From NCBI RefSeq assembly GCF_016908515.1, contig NZ_JAFBEA010000007.1, positions 124,001 through 188,000 of the forward strand: DNA of 64,000 bases. The letters are read 5' to 3'. A program made the translations under genes and the position numbers. The notes beneath the pieces were generated by a model. That model had not been told where the DNA came from, did no database searches, and worked only from the letters and a program-made list of their open reading frames with translations. This DNA comes from Virgibacillus halotolerans (GTDB lineage Bacteria; Bacillota; Bacilli; Bacillales; Amphibacillaceae). Shown piece by piece: positions 1-8,337 of the stretch. Positions within the stretch are counted from its first letter, which is position 1. Every line of letters begins with the position of its first letter.

Positions 1-1092
1 TTCCACAACATGACGGATTTTACGCCATTGTGCCTCATCCGTGATATTGTTTCCTTCCTCTGTCGATGCGAAACCACACTGTGGACTGAGACAAAGCTGG
101 TCTAAAGGTAAATAGGTGGCTGCCTCATCAATTCGCTTCTTGATCTGGTCTTTATCTTCCAGCTCGCCGGATTTGGTTGTAATCAAACCGAGAACAACAT
201 GCAGATCATCACGGTTTACATGTCGGAGCGACTCAAATCCGCCTGAACGTTCATCATCAAATTCAAGGAAAAGTCCATCTACATTCAACGCACTAAATAT
301 TGTTTCTGACACGGCATCATAGGAGCCTGTACTGAAAAAGTGCGAACGATAATTCCCTCTACAAATATGCATCGTAATTAACAAATCATCTGGTCGATCT
401 GCAATCGAGTCATTGATTGCACGGGAAAATAACTGGCGAAGTACTTCTGGTTCATATCCTTTTTCCCGAATCGACTGCTCGCCTTCTTCTGATAAAAAAG
501 TAGCCCAAGAGGTATCATCCAGCTGTAAGTATCTGCACCCCAAATTATAGAAGGCTTGAATCGTCTGCTTATAGGCATTCGTTAGATCCGGTAGCAATGC
601 TTCGATATTTTCATACACTGATTCATCGATTTCACCGCGCAACAGTAGCATATTCGGACTTGGAATCGTCATTTTGGCAACATGATCATCCCCAACATGT
701 TGGTGTAAAAATGCATAATCTGCCAGCATGGAATGGTTATCATTGAAAGCAACTTTGTCTGTAACTTTTATCGCACGTGATTTTGTTTCAATCCCTTTAA
801 ACTGAATCCCACTTCCCGAATCATATCCTTCCACACCAGTTAACCCTTCCAAAAAGTCAAAATGCCACCAGGCACGGCGAAACTCTCCATCTGTAATGGA
901 CTTCAGTCCCGCATCCTTTTGTTTGGCTACCAATTTAACAATTTCCTCATCTTCAATTGTACGTAATTGTGCGGCTGTAATTTCACCATTTTTATTTTTA
1001 ATCCGGGCTTGTTTAATCCTTTCCGGTCTTAGAAAACTACCAACATGATCTCCTTTAAATGGTGCTTTTTGAATTGTCTTTGTCTCTGTCAT
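1..1092 (-). CDS. MetE-like 5-methyltetrahydropteroyltriglutamate-homocysteine methyltransferase (YxjG/YxjH type), 3' end outside window
   Basis: The gene reads leftward and is open to the window edge, so its C-terminus is missing; 364 codons are visible. The N-terminus (MTETKTIQKAPFKGDHVGSF), the ITDGEFRRAWWHFDF segment and a HICRGNYRSH segment match the short single-domain cobalamin-independent methionine synthase relatives, which use the C-terminal MetE fold and bind zinc through His/Cys ligands. They are thought to methylate homocysteine or recycle methylated sulfur compounds. The start is the ATG at 1092, six bases after GGGAGAAG; an ATG five bases upstream is in the wrong frame. A SAM-I riboswitch precedes it, so repression by S-adenosylmethionine is expected. 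The exact methyl donor is unknown. Confidence 0.88.
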   Translation of the reverse strand, partial: MTETKTIQKAPFKGDHVGSFLRPERIKQARIKNKNGEITAAQLRTIEDEEIVKLVAKQKDAGLKSITDGEFRRAWWHFDFLEGLTGVEGYDSGSGIQFKGIETKSRAIKVTDKVAFNDNHSMLADYAFLHQHVGDDHVAKMTIPSPNMLLLRGEIDESVYENIEALLPDLTNAYKQTIQAFYNLGCRYLQLDDTSWATFLSEEGEQSIREKGYEPEVLRQLFSRAINDSIADRPDDLLITMHICRGNYRSHFFSTGSYDAVSETIFSALNVDGLFLEFDDERSGGFESLRHVNRDDLHVVLGLITTKSGELEDKDQIKKRIDEAATYLPLDQLCLSPQCGFASTEEGNNITDEAQWRKIRHVVE

Positions 1093-1171
1093 TCATATCT
1101 TCTCCCTCGAATTTAATTAAACTAAAAGATCCCTTCCAATAAGAAGAGACCCGGTTACAAACGATGTCATC

Positions 1172-1278
1172 TTCTCATCTTTCAAGTTTTATCATCAACT
1201 TGCTAGAATTAGCACCTTGTTTTATACAGGTTGCTGAGGTGTCACAGGACTAGTTCCTCGACCTCTCTTGATAAGAAC
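1172..1278 (-). promoter_or_regulatory. SAM-I (S-box) riboswitch aptamer
   Basis: Read on the minus strand, the element begins TTCTTATCAAGAGAGGT, contains the conserved CAGCAACCT and AAGGTGCTAATTC segments, and ends with GATGAGAAG, which pairs with the 5' TTCTTATC to make P1. This is the standard S-box layout. A competing stem can form between the 3' strand of P1 and TCTTCTTAT near 1147. No strong U-run follows that stem, so the expression mechanism is less clear than the aptamer. It lies 80 bases before the MetE-like start. Confidence 0.9.
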
Positions 1279-1349
1279 ACTTTATTTAATTGTTTGAAAA
1301 TTGATTGCTATAAGCATAACATTGATAGGATAAAATTCAAAATAAAACC

Positions 1350-4300
1350 CTAATTCCATTTTTTTATTTTTTGTACTACCTTTTTATTAAATATAGCAAT
1401 AAATGTGTCCTTACCGTCAGAAGCCTTCTGCTTGTGCCATTCATTATAGCTGGCCACAATAATCAAGATCGAACCGGCAAGGAGGAGATACATCCACCAC
1501 GGCAGATTACCCCAATAGGGTCTCGTCTGCAGAAATACATTTAACAATAACACACCTGCACCTACGAAGAAAAATGACTTTATTTGATAAGCCATGCCAG
1601 CAAGCAACGATGCAAGTGATAGTCCACCTATAATCAGTGCATCATAGATCGTATTACTTTCCAGCCCATCCTTTACAAGCAGCAGGGAAACAACAAGCAG
1701 GACAATCCACTGCACCCGATTCGCAATCAATTTATATTGCGGATCGGTAATTTTTTTAAGGAAAATAGTTGGAATAATCCATGGCAACACATACAAATCC
1801 ATTTCAATCAGATTCGGGATTTGCAAATGACCGAGCAATGCATAATACGGCTGAAGCGTATAAGCACAGGCTGCAAATAACACCCATTTATTTGCAACAT
1901 ATGGAATTCGCTTACGTTGTAAGGCTAAATACAATACGATTAAAATGCCAGGTAATAGTTTTGTCCATAACGCTTCTTCCATTAGGAAATACAAATTACA
2001 AAACACAATCAAGCCAATCACAGCATACCAATCGATGACATCAAGGCTACCCTTTTCCTCCCTTTCCAGATAAATAGATGCATAGAGATAATAACCGATC
2101 ACAGTAAGCAAGATGCCGAATAACGCGATATAAACCAATGCCCATGGATCCGTCTGACTTACCGTTTTTAGCGCATAATAAACCAAAACGAGCGGAACAA
2201 CAGATAATACATCCCATTTTTGCTTATACATGATAAATAGTAATCCAACAGCATAAAGCAGGATGACAATAAATAATCCCCATTCATAAGGTTTTGCTAG
2301 CACAAAGGCGGTTAAACCAACCATCGAAAAGGGGACAAGGTAATAGGCAATTCTTAAATGCCAGTCGGCTTTACTCTTATACCAAAGCACAGCGATCACA
2401 GCACTCGCGATTAAAAATGAATAGTACTGTTGTTCCACCATTTCCAGAGCGATCATCGCTAAATAAACCGTCAGCCATAGGGAAGTAAAGGAGGCATAGA
2501 GAAACGTCTTAAGCAATCCCTCTTGCTTCACGTACCGCAAACTGAATCCATAAAGAATCGTTGCAATGCCAAATGCCCAGATCGCGTCAGATCCATAAAA
2601 CACATAAGTATAGATGAGTGCAAAGGGTAAGTAAAGATGACCAACCCACCAGAAACTACTTTTTAATACCGCATCCTTTTGTCCGATCAGATATCCAACC
2701 GCCAATAACAGTACGCCACCAATTACAAATTGCAATTGGTGATATAAAGCAAGCGGCACATTCATATTGATATAAACCGCATATAGGACAGTCAGGTAGA
2801 ATAACAAGGAAAGCGTACTGATAAGGTATGCCGTCCAAATCTGTTTTGTTTTTTGATACAGTAAATAGGTCATCCCCACGCCACCAAGTACAACGGCAGT
2901 ACGTAATACAGCATCGACCCCTTCTGTAAATACAAGGAGAATACCTAAGCCATAAAAAACTTGGGCTGTAAAAAAGGAGCCTTCATAAAAAGTCTCTCGT
3001 TTCAATTGTTTCCATAAAAAACTGGCTGCTAAGACAACGACACCGGCCAAAACAAAATTCTCTGCTTCGATCGGTTCAACATATGCGAGTGACCAGTCAT
3101 TTTCCAGGGTAGCTGCATAAAAAGCGGTCACAGCTGATCCCAAACTCACCGCATGCACCCATGCAGCTACAGGTTGGACCGCAAAGGCCTTTCTTGTTTC
3201 CAAGCGATGGCTAAATAGCGCAAGTACACTGACAAGTAGCAGCATGGTACCTGTCTGCCACCAATCAAAAAGCACGAACGCAAAGAAAATGCACCCAAAC
3301 ATAACAGCGGTAGCGACGTCTCGTGTACTTTCCTTTACTTGTTGGAAAAATGCCAGTTTCATCAGACCACCAAAAACAATATAGAACAAAAGGGCAGCAA
3401 TAAACAAAGCTAAATGCAATGACCCATAGTCAAGTAACTTCTGCCCAAGCAGAATCAGCTCATATAAGGCAACGATAAAGAAAACGGGGCTCAAATAGTT
3501 AAAAACCCGCTGTTTAACAACGCCTGAAAGGTATGTAAAATTCAGGGAAATAATCACATAAGCAAGCAGCAAAACAAACGAAGGCTCGTTCATTCGTAAC
3601 AGCAAACCTTCTAAACTAATATAGAAAAATGCCAAAACAGAAACGATGGCACTGGTATACCTAAACGCTCTTTTTAAGGATGCATTTTCGGGTATCATCA
3701 TTGGAATCACGATAAAGGAAAAACCAAGTAATGCATATACAATAGCACCCACCTCATGCAGAACGGAGAACTCAATTAGCTGATAAGCACCATAAACGAG
3801 CATGACGCTAAACACAAAATGATATTCCTTTTGTCGGCTGACAAACATCATGGCAAAATACAATGCTGCTGTCAGGAGTAAATTCACACTATGCATCAAT
3901 TCATGATTATAAAAAACAAGCATTAATAGCGTAGATAAAATTAAATTTGCCTGAATATATACCACAAATTCCCTCGTAAATTGCTGAAAAATTTGCTTTG
4001 TTCTCAAATACTTATAGGCAATGATCAACACGACATTAAACAACATAATGCCCAGGTAAAAGCCATCTACAGGCAAATACAATGCTGCAATCATAAAACT
4101 GGCAAATATACTGATTGTAATATAGGTAAACCAAACAAATAAACGTGAAGCAAGTCTGATTGCAAGTAATAGATAAACCGGTGCAACAACTAAACATCCA
4201 ACCGCACCATACAAATAGCGCCCCTCTCCATAAAAGGAGAAATAGGAGCCGAACAATTCAAAGTAGCCTGCTGACAAAATAGCGATTGGCAAAAATAAAC

Positions 4301-4778
4301 TACCTAAAACATGGAAGGCGAATCCCGTCTTCTCTATTTTCAATATGCGTCTAGTAACATAAGCCAATCCAAAGAACAGGAGCGAAACAAGTGCAATTAA
4401 TCCTGTTTTTTCCCAATTCACAAGCGTATCCCATGTACTTGTCGCTAGGACCAGTCCGCCAATGAGTAATAGAATGACACCGATATTCAGTGACCACGTA
4501 ATATTCCGCTCACGCACTGCCTGCGGGGATAACTTTTTCTTTTCTTTTACCGCTTCAGCTTTTTTCGCAGTGGCTGGCGAATGTTCAACAGGCTTCTTCA
4601 TGGTCTCCTGCTGTTTTATCTGTTCTACTTTTTCCTTTTCTGCAAGTTGTTTATAAAACTGATTGTGCGCCTCCATAACCGATTGATAAACATCCGTTGA
4701 AATATATCCTTCCTTCTCCAGTCGTTTTAACTCTTCTTCCAATATACGCTGCCTTGTCTCCATCATTAGGCGGTCCAT
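1350..4778 (-). CDS. very large polytopic membrane protein of unknown function (DUF2157/SCO7613-like)
   Basis: The 1142-residue product opens with about 65 charged, helix-forming residues (ETRQRILEEELKRLEKEGYI) and a Lys/Glu-rich linker. From about residue 95 to the end it is an almost unbroken run of hydrophobic segments, roughly thirty or more predicted spans, closing with a basic tail (KKVVQKIKKWN). The short cytosolic N-terminus followed by many paired helices resembles DUF2157- and SCO7613-type membrane proteins; no function is known to me. No catalytic motif is visible. The start at 4778 is preceded by a GGAGGGATTG ribosome site. It stands alone, with about 170 bases to the next gene on either side. 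Confidence 0.75.
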   Translation of the reverse strand: MDRLMMETRQRILEEELKRLEKEGYISTDVYQSVMEAHNQFYKQLAEKEKVEQIKQQETMKKPVEHSPATAKKAEAVKEKKKLSPQAVRERNITWSLNIGVILLLIGGLVLATSTWDTLVNWEKTGLIALVSLLFFGLAYVTRRILKIEKTGFAFHVLGSLFLPIAILSAGYFELFGSYFSFYGEGRYLYGAVGCLVVAPVYLLLAIRLASRLFVWFTYITISIFASFMIAALYLPVDGFYLGIMLFNVVLIIAYKYLRTKQIFQQFTREFVVYIQANLILSTLLMLVFYNHELMHSVNLLLTAALYFAMMFVSRQKEYHFVFSVMLVYGAYQLIEFSVLHEVGAIVYALLGFSFIVIPMMIPENASLKRAFRYTSAIVSVLAFFYISLEGLLLRMNEPSFVLLLAYVIISLNFTYLSGVVKQRVFNYLSPVFFIVALYELILLGQKLLDYGSLHLALFIAALLFYIVFGGLMKLAFFQQVKESTRDVATAVMFGCIFFAFVLFDWWQTGTMLLLVSVLALFSHRLETRKAFAVQPVAAWVHAVSLGSAVTAFYAATLENDWSLAYVEPIEAENFVLAGVVVLAASFLWKQLKRETFYEGSFFTAQVFYGLGILLVFTEGVDAVLRTAVVLGGVGMTYLLYQKTKQIWTAYLISTLSLLFYLTVLYAVYINMNVPLALYHQLQFVIGGVLLLAVGYLIGQKDAVLKSSFWWVGHLYLPFALIYTYVFYGSDAIWAFGIATILYGFSLRYVKQEGLLKTFLYASFTSLWLTVYLAMIALEMVEQQYYSFLIASAVIAVLWYKSKADWHLRIAYYLVPFSMVGLTAFVLAKPYEWGLFIVILLYAVGLLFIMYKQKWDVLSVVPLVLVYYALKTVSQTDPWALVYIALFGILLTVIGYYLYASIYLEREEKGSLDVIDWYAVIGLIVFCNLYFLMEEALWTKLLPGILIVLYLALQRKRIPYVANKWVLFAACAYTLQPYYALLGHLQIPNLIEMDLYVLPWIIPTIFLKKITDPQYKLIANRVQWIVLLVVSLLLVKDGLESNTIYDALIIGGLSLASLLAGMAYQIKSFFFVGAGVLLLNVFLQTRPYWGNLPWWMYLLLAGSILIIVASYNEWHKQKASDGKDTFIAIFNKKVVQKIKKWN

Positions 4779-4953
4779 TCAATCCCTCCAATCAGAAGTG
4801 GGAATCTTTATACATCTCACGCACATTCTATCAGTATCGAAACAAATATTCACCCCGATTTCGATATATTACAAAAGTATTTTATGTTTAATTATAAATA
4901 GATGGCTTTTCCTTATGTACTTCGGGTTTCATGACAAAGAGCTTTTCCACCAA

Positions 4954-5589
4954 TTAATCTAGTCTTCTTTCACAGATAGCCAGTAACGGGCAACCGTTGC
5001 AAACTGGTTTTGCTTTACAATGAACTTTTGCATGTTCTACGAGCAGTGCATGGTATTCATTATATATTGCTAGATTATCAGGCAATTCCTTTTCTACCAG
5101 ACTTCTAAACGCATCATAGGATGATGGCATCTCAAACCCCATTCGGTAAAATATCCTTCTTGCGTAAGCATCAACAACAAATACCGGTTTATCAAAGGCA
5201 TACAGCAACATCACATCCGCCGTTTCACGACCGATTCCATTAACTTCTAATAATTCACGCCGTAACTGCTGCTGATCTATCTCTTTCACTTTATTTACAT
5301 CATAATCATATGTTTTGAACCATGTTAAATATGCTTTAATTCGCTTCGCCTTGATGTTAAAAAAGCCGCTAGATCGGATAAGCTGCGCCAATTGATCTGT
5401 CGGTAAATTTTCAATGCTCTCCGGCGTTAAATAAGGATTCACTTGTATCAACGCTTTATCAACATTGCGCCAGCTCGTATTTTGCACAAGTATTGCTCCT
5501 ACCATCATTTGAAATGTCGATTCTGCGGGCCACCAGTGTTGTGGACCGTAACGGTCATATAATTTATCATATATCTCTTGGATATTCAT
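4954..5589 (-). CDS. endonuclease III-like HhH-GPD DNA glycosylase with Fe-S loop
   Basis: The 211-residue protein is a base-excision glycosylase of the Nth/MutY superfamily. The helix-hairpin-helix motif is VNGIGRETADV (residues 117-126) and the catalytic Asp is at about 140 in PVFVVDAYARR. Four C-terminal cysteines (C-x5-C-x2-C-x5-C) should bind a [4Fe-4S] cluster; the first spacing is one residue shorter than in E. coli Nth. The position of the Nth catalytic lysine (GRKTA) is Glu122, as in monofunctional relatives such as MagIII, so it is probably a glycosylase without lyase activity. The substrate is unknown and it should not be named nth. The start has a GGGGG ribosome site. Confidence 0.82.
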   Translation of the reverse strand: MNIQEIYDKLYDRYGPQHWWPAESTFQMMVGAILVQNTSWRNVDKALIQVNPYLTPESIENLPTDQLAQLIRSSGFFNIKAKRIKAYLTWFKTYDYDVNKVKEIDQQQLRRELLEVNGIGRETADVMLLYAFDKPVFVVDAYARRIFYRMGFEMPSSYDAFRSLVEKELPDNLAIYNEYHALLVEHAKVHCKAKPVCNGCPLLAICERRLD

Positions 5590-5667
5590 AAGATAACCCC
5601 CATCCCTAAAACATGATCAGCGTAAATGTTTAAGCACAACCGGTTATATTCTCTCATAAAATTAGTA

Positions 5668-5692
5668 AGACCGGGCTTACACCACCCGGTCT
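5668..5692 (-). terminator. hairpin terminator after the 47-residue ORF
   Basis: Perfect 8-bp stem AGACCGGG/CCCGGTCT around a 9-base loop, starting five bases past the stop of the small minus-strand ORF. The U-tract after it (CTTACTAATTTTA) is weak, so termination is likely but not certain. Confidence 0.55.
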
Positions 5693-5696
5693 ATGT

Positions 5697-5840
5697 TCAA
5701 TCTTTTTTACTAATGTATTCGTTTGGTTCCTCGCCGCTTTCGGCGTTGTGATTTTTGAATTGGCTTTTACGCCCATTCCGTTGCTCTCCACTGTTTTTAT
5801 TTTCTTTAAATTGGTTATTGAATTCTTTTTCCTTATTCAC
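5697..5840 (-). CDS. small hydrophilic protein, 47 residues, unknown
   Basis: A GTG-started ORF of 47 codons preceded by a very strong GGGGAGGAGGGA site. The product (MNKEKEFNNQFKENKNSGEQ at its start, ending NEYISKKD) is rich in Asn, Lys, Glu and Gln, has no hydrophobic segment and no cysteine. Composition and size resemble small spore-associated or SASP-like minor proteins of Bacillaceae, but I do not recognise a family. A hairpin directly follows the stop, which supports a real transcription unit. Confidence 0.5.
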   Translation of the reverse strand: MNKEKEFNNQFKENKNSGEQRNGRKSQFKNHNAESGEEPNEYISKKD

Positions 5841-5911
5841 CAAAAAAATCCCTCCTCCCCTTTACAGGTTAGAAGTTAGTTTCTGGAAATATTACTTTTT
5901 TATGCACCAGC

Positions 5912-6066
5912 TGCGATAAAGTGAAACTTCATTCAGTGGGAGTTTTCTTCCCACTGAATGTTAGTTGAACCAATCGGGCTTGTGCGGGCAGTTATCCCCC
6001 TCCTAAAATTTTCGGTTCCCTATATTTTGGAGGTGGGGATTTTACTGCCCGCCAAACTGCGATAAA
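5912..6066. repeat. intergenic structured repeat, family D (long form)
   Basis: A 155-bp unit bounded by direct TGCGATAAA motifs. It starts GCGATAAAGTGAAACTTC and ends GCCCGCCAAACTGCGATAAA. Inside are two stems: CAGTGGGA/TTCCCACTG, and a long one pairing GCGGGCAGTTATCCCCCTCC with the segment ending at 6053. A 54-bp version with the middle removed lies at 11711-11764, and its left end recurs at about 19763. It sits just downstream of the RDD gene and may act as a terminator, but no clean U-tract is present. Confidence 0.7.
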
Positions 6067-6075
6067 TAATACATC

Positions 6076-6864
6076 CTACAGTTCAAACTCCCATTCATTT
6101 TTGAGTTTAAGATACAAAACCAAAAGCATATTTTCTAATTCCTCATTAGTCCTGTTTTCGATTTCCAATCCTACTTTCGGAAAGAGTAAGGTAGCCATTT
6201 GATTTGTTAATTCTCTGCCTTCGATGTTCGGCAATTGCAACAATCGATCCGTATAAGTTTTGATCAACCTCCATTCCTTCGTTCCAAGGGATCTTAGTGC
6301 CCATTCCTCGAGTTCCAAGCTATCTTCAGAAAGACCGCGTGATGCAATTTCCTTTTCGATCGCTGTCTGTTTTATCTTTCCCTTAGCTCTGCTTTCATGT
6401 ACAACAATCGTACCTGCGGCAAGATCTCCTAGCCTTTTATGCTTGGAGTGAAAGAAGACCAGAATCATTCCTACAACATAGAAGTTCGGTAACATATCCA
6501 CGATCCGTAACAAATTGCGGATAAAACTGGATAGCAATGTAATACTGTGTCCATTTTCCTGAATAACCCTGATCCCTATCATTTTTTTACCAATTGTTTT
6601 TCCACCAAAGAAATATTCTGCAATAAAAAAATACCCATAATTAAGCATAAATATAGCAATAAGCGCAATCACCAAAGGAATCGTTGACCCTGTCGTCTCG
6701 AATGTATCCGTCAAGAAAAATAAAAAAAGAACAATTCCGACAGTCGCAATGGTTAGTAGCAGTTGATCAATAATAATCGCTGCTCCTCGGCTCCCTAGCC
6801 CTGCTAATTTATACTTTAGTGAAACGAACTCCGGTGTTTTTATATCGATTTGTTCCTCATTCAT
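6076..6864 (-). CDS. RDD family membrane protein
   Basis: The 262-residue protein starts with a short soluble stretch, then has an RDD domain of about 130 residues with three membrane spans, opening with KLAGLGSRGAAIIIDQLL and including GGKTIGKKMIGIRVI and KHKRLGDLAAGTIVV, followed by an acidic cytosolic tail of about 110 residues. RDD proteins have been linked to ion or osmolyte transport in a few bacteria; the role here is unknown. I chose ATG 6864 because the upstream GTG (6873) is part of the ribosome site GGGGTGAT. It begins the SpoIIM/DUF58/MoxR neighbourhood, divergent from the SpoIIM-like gene. Confidence 0.82.
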   Translation of the reverse strand: MNEEQIDIKTPEFVSLKYKLAGLGSRGAAIIIDQLLLTIATVGIVLFLFFLTDTFETTGSTIPLVIALIAIFMLNYGYFFIAEYFFGGKTIGKKMIGIRVIQENGHSITLLSSFIRNLLRIVDMLPNFYVVGMILVFFHSKHKRLGDLAAGTIVVHESRAKGKIKQTAIEKEIASRGLSEDSLELEEWALRSLGTKEWRLIKTYTDRLLQLPNIEGRELTNQMATLLFPKVGLEIENRTNEELENMLLVLYLKLKNEWEFEL

Positions 6865-6949
6865 GATAATCACCCCATTTTATTATAGCGGTTTCTATTT
6901 TAAGCTATACAAAGTATAATGCATATATAAGTTGAACTTAGGATACAGC

Positions 6950-7060
6950 CAAGTCTATTGCTTTCCGTTCAAGCGCTCGCTTTGCGGGATCTCATCGAGG
7001 CCTGTTCTCCCGCTGGAGTCTCGCGTATTCCAGTTGCTGGGCTAGGTTTTCATTCTTATA
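6950..7060. repeat. degenerate copy of the GC-rich palindromic repeat
   Basis: Contains decayed modules of the palindrome family: TTGCTTTCCG, TTTGCGGGATCTCA and CCCGCTGGAGTCTCGCG followed by TATTCCA. The same right-hand module occurs at about 48014-48040. The arms no longer pair along their length. Confidence 0.5.
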
Positions 7061-7142
7061 TTCTTAACGGGTTGCTTTCTATCGAATTATTTCAATCATA
7101 ATATATATGATTTTATCATTCGCTAATTCAAAGCACTACCTC

Positions 7143-7271
7143 GTTGATTGGAACGGAAGGCGACGACTCCTGCGGGAATAGCATGAGCCTTGAGACCCCA
7201 CAGCGAGCGAAGCGAACGAGGAGGCTCAAGCCATGCCCGCGGAAAGCGTCCGCCTGCAGTGGAAATCAACT
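7143..7271. repeat. GC-rich palindromic repeat, type A
   Basis: A 129-bp imperfect palindrome with arms GTTGATTGGAACGGAAGGCG and the matching CGCCTGCAGTGGAAATCAAC, and inner modules GACTCCTGCGGGAATAGC, GAGACCCCACAG, GAGGAGGCTCA and GCCCGCGGAAAGCG. A second type A copy lies at 47828-47958. It occupies the divergent region between the RDD and SpoIIM-like genes and has no adjacent U-run. Confidence 0.8.
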
Positions 7272-7356
7272 GTCTTTAGCACATATATGAATCGTTCAGG
7301 CAGAATAGGAGTAAAGAACTTCTGGGATGTTCCACTAACAGAAAGAAGGTGCCTAT

Positions 7357-8337
7357 TTGAATATCAGACAGTTTGTTAAACAACATCGTGACAGCTGGAA
7401 GCAGCTTGAAACTTACATTACAACACTACTTAAAAGCAGGAAGCACATAACAGGCCATGATATCGATCAATTTCATGCGCTTTACCAAAAAGCAGCACAC
7501 CACCTATCCTACTCGCAGACCTATTTTCCCGACGAAGATGTTACGGACTATTTAAATGAATTAGTCGGGAAAGCGCATAATCTACTGTATAAAGATCAGG
7601 TTTCCAGTATGAAGCAAGTCCGCTATTTTTTCAGTACAAAATTTGTCGGGCTGTTGCTGGAGCAATGGAAGTTTATCCTGATTGCCATGCTGCTTTTTCT
7701 GTTTGGAGGGGTTGCCAGCTTTATTTCTGTGCTTAACGATCCACTCCATCTTTACGCGATACTTCCGACAGATGTAGGCCAATCTGTTGACCCGGATCAA
7801 TTGGGCGCAAATAGTGGGTCGATAGATTCCGCACTGATGTCTACCGAAATTATGACAAACAATATTCAGGTAGCCATTCTAGCTTTCGCCAGTGGCATTA
7901 CATTTGGGATATTAACCATTTATCTATTGGTTTACAATGGAATCATGATCGGTGCACTTGCTGGGTTCTTTTGGCATTACGGGAAGTCTTATGCGTTTTG
8001 GGCATACATTGTACCGCACGGAATCGTTGAACTAACTGCCATTTTCATTGCCGGAGGCGCAGGTCTCTTGATGGGATACAAACTATTTGTCCCTGGTCCT
8101 TACACACGAGGCTATCAATTAAAGCAGCAAGCGAAACGCTCCGTCCAGCTTTTTCTTGGTACCATTCCACTATTCATTATTGCTGGGATCATTGAAGGGT
8201 TCATTACACCAACAAACTTGAGCTTGGAAATAAAATATATCGTTGCCTTTTTAACCGTTATCGGTTTAATACTTTATATCATGATTGGCAGCATGTTACT
8301 CCGGAAGCACAACACTAAAGCAAGCCTTGATTCATAA
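7357..8337 (+). CDS. SpoIIM-family (DUF95) integral membrane protein
   Basis: The 326-residue product has a cytosolic N-terminal helical region of about 100 residues (NIRQFVKQHRDSWKQLETYI) and then about five or six membrane spans, with the family-typical stretch containing FFWHYGKSYAFWAYIVPHGI (about residues 204-223) followed by ELTAIFIAGGAGLLMGYK. SpoIIM itself is part of the engulfment machine, but longer SpoIIM-like proteins such as this are usually found beside RDD, DUF58 and MoxR genes and are probably not SpoIIM orthologues. The start is TTG with AGAAGGTG ahead; no ATG fits. Its last 23 bases overlap the 3' end of the convergent DUF58 gene. Confidence 0.82.
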   Translation: MNIRQFVKQHRDSWKQLETYITTLLKSRKHITGHDIDQFHALYQKAAHHLSYSQTYFPDEDVTDYLNELVGKAHNLLYKDQVSSMKQVRYFFSTKFVGLLLEQWKFILIAMLLFLFGGVASFISVLNDPLHLYAILPTDVGQSVDPDQLGANSGSIDSALMSTEIMTNNIQVAILAFASGITFGILTIYLLVYNGIMIGALAGFFWHYGKSYAFWAYIVPHGIVELTAIFIAGGAGLLMGYKLFVPGPYTRGYQLKQQAKRSVQLFLGTIPLFIIAGIIEGFITPTNLSLEIKYIVAFLTVIGLILYIMIGSMLLRKHNTKASLDS

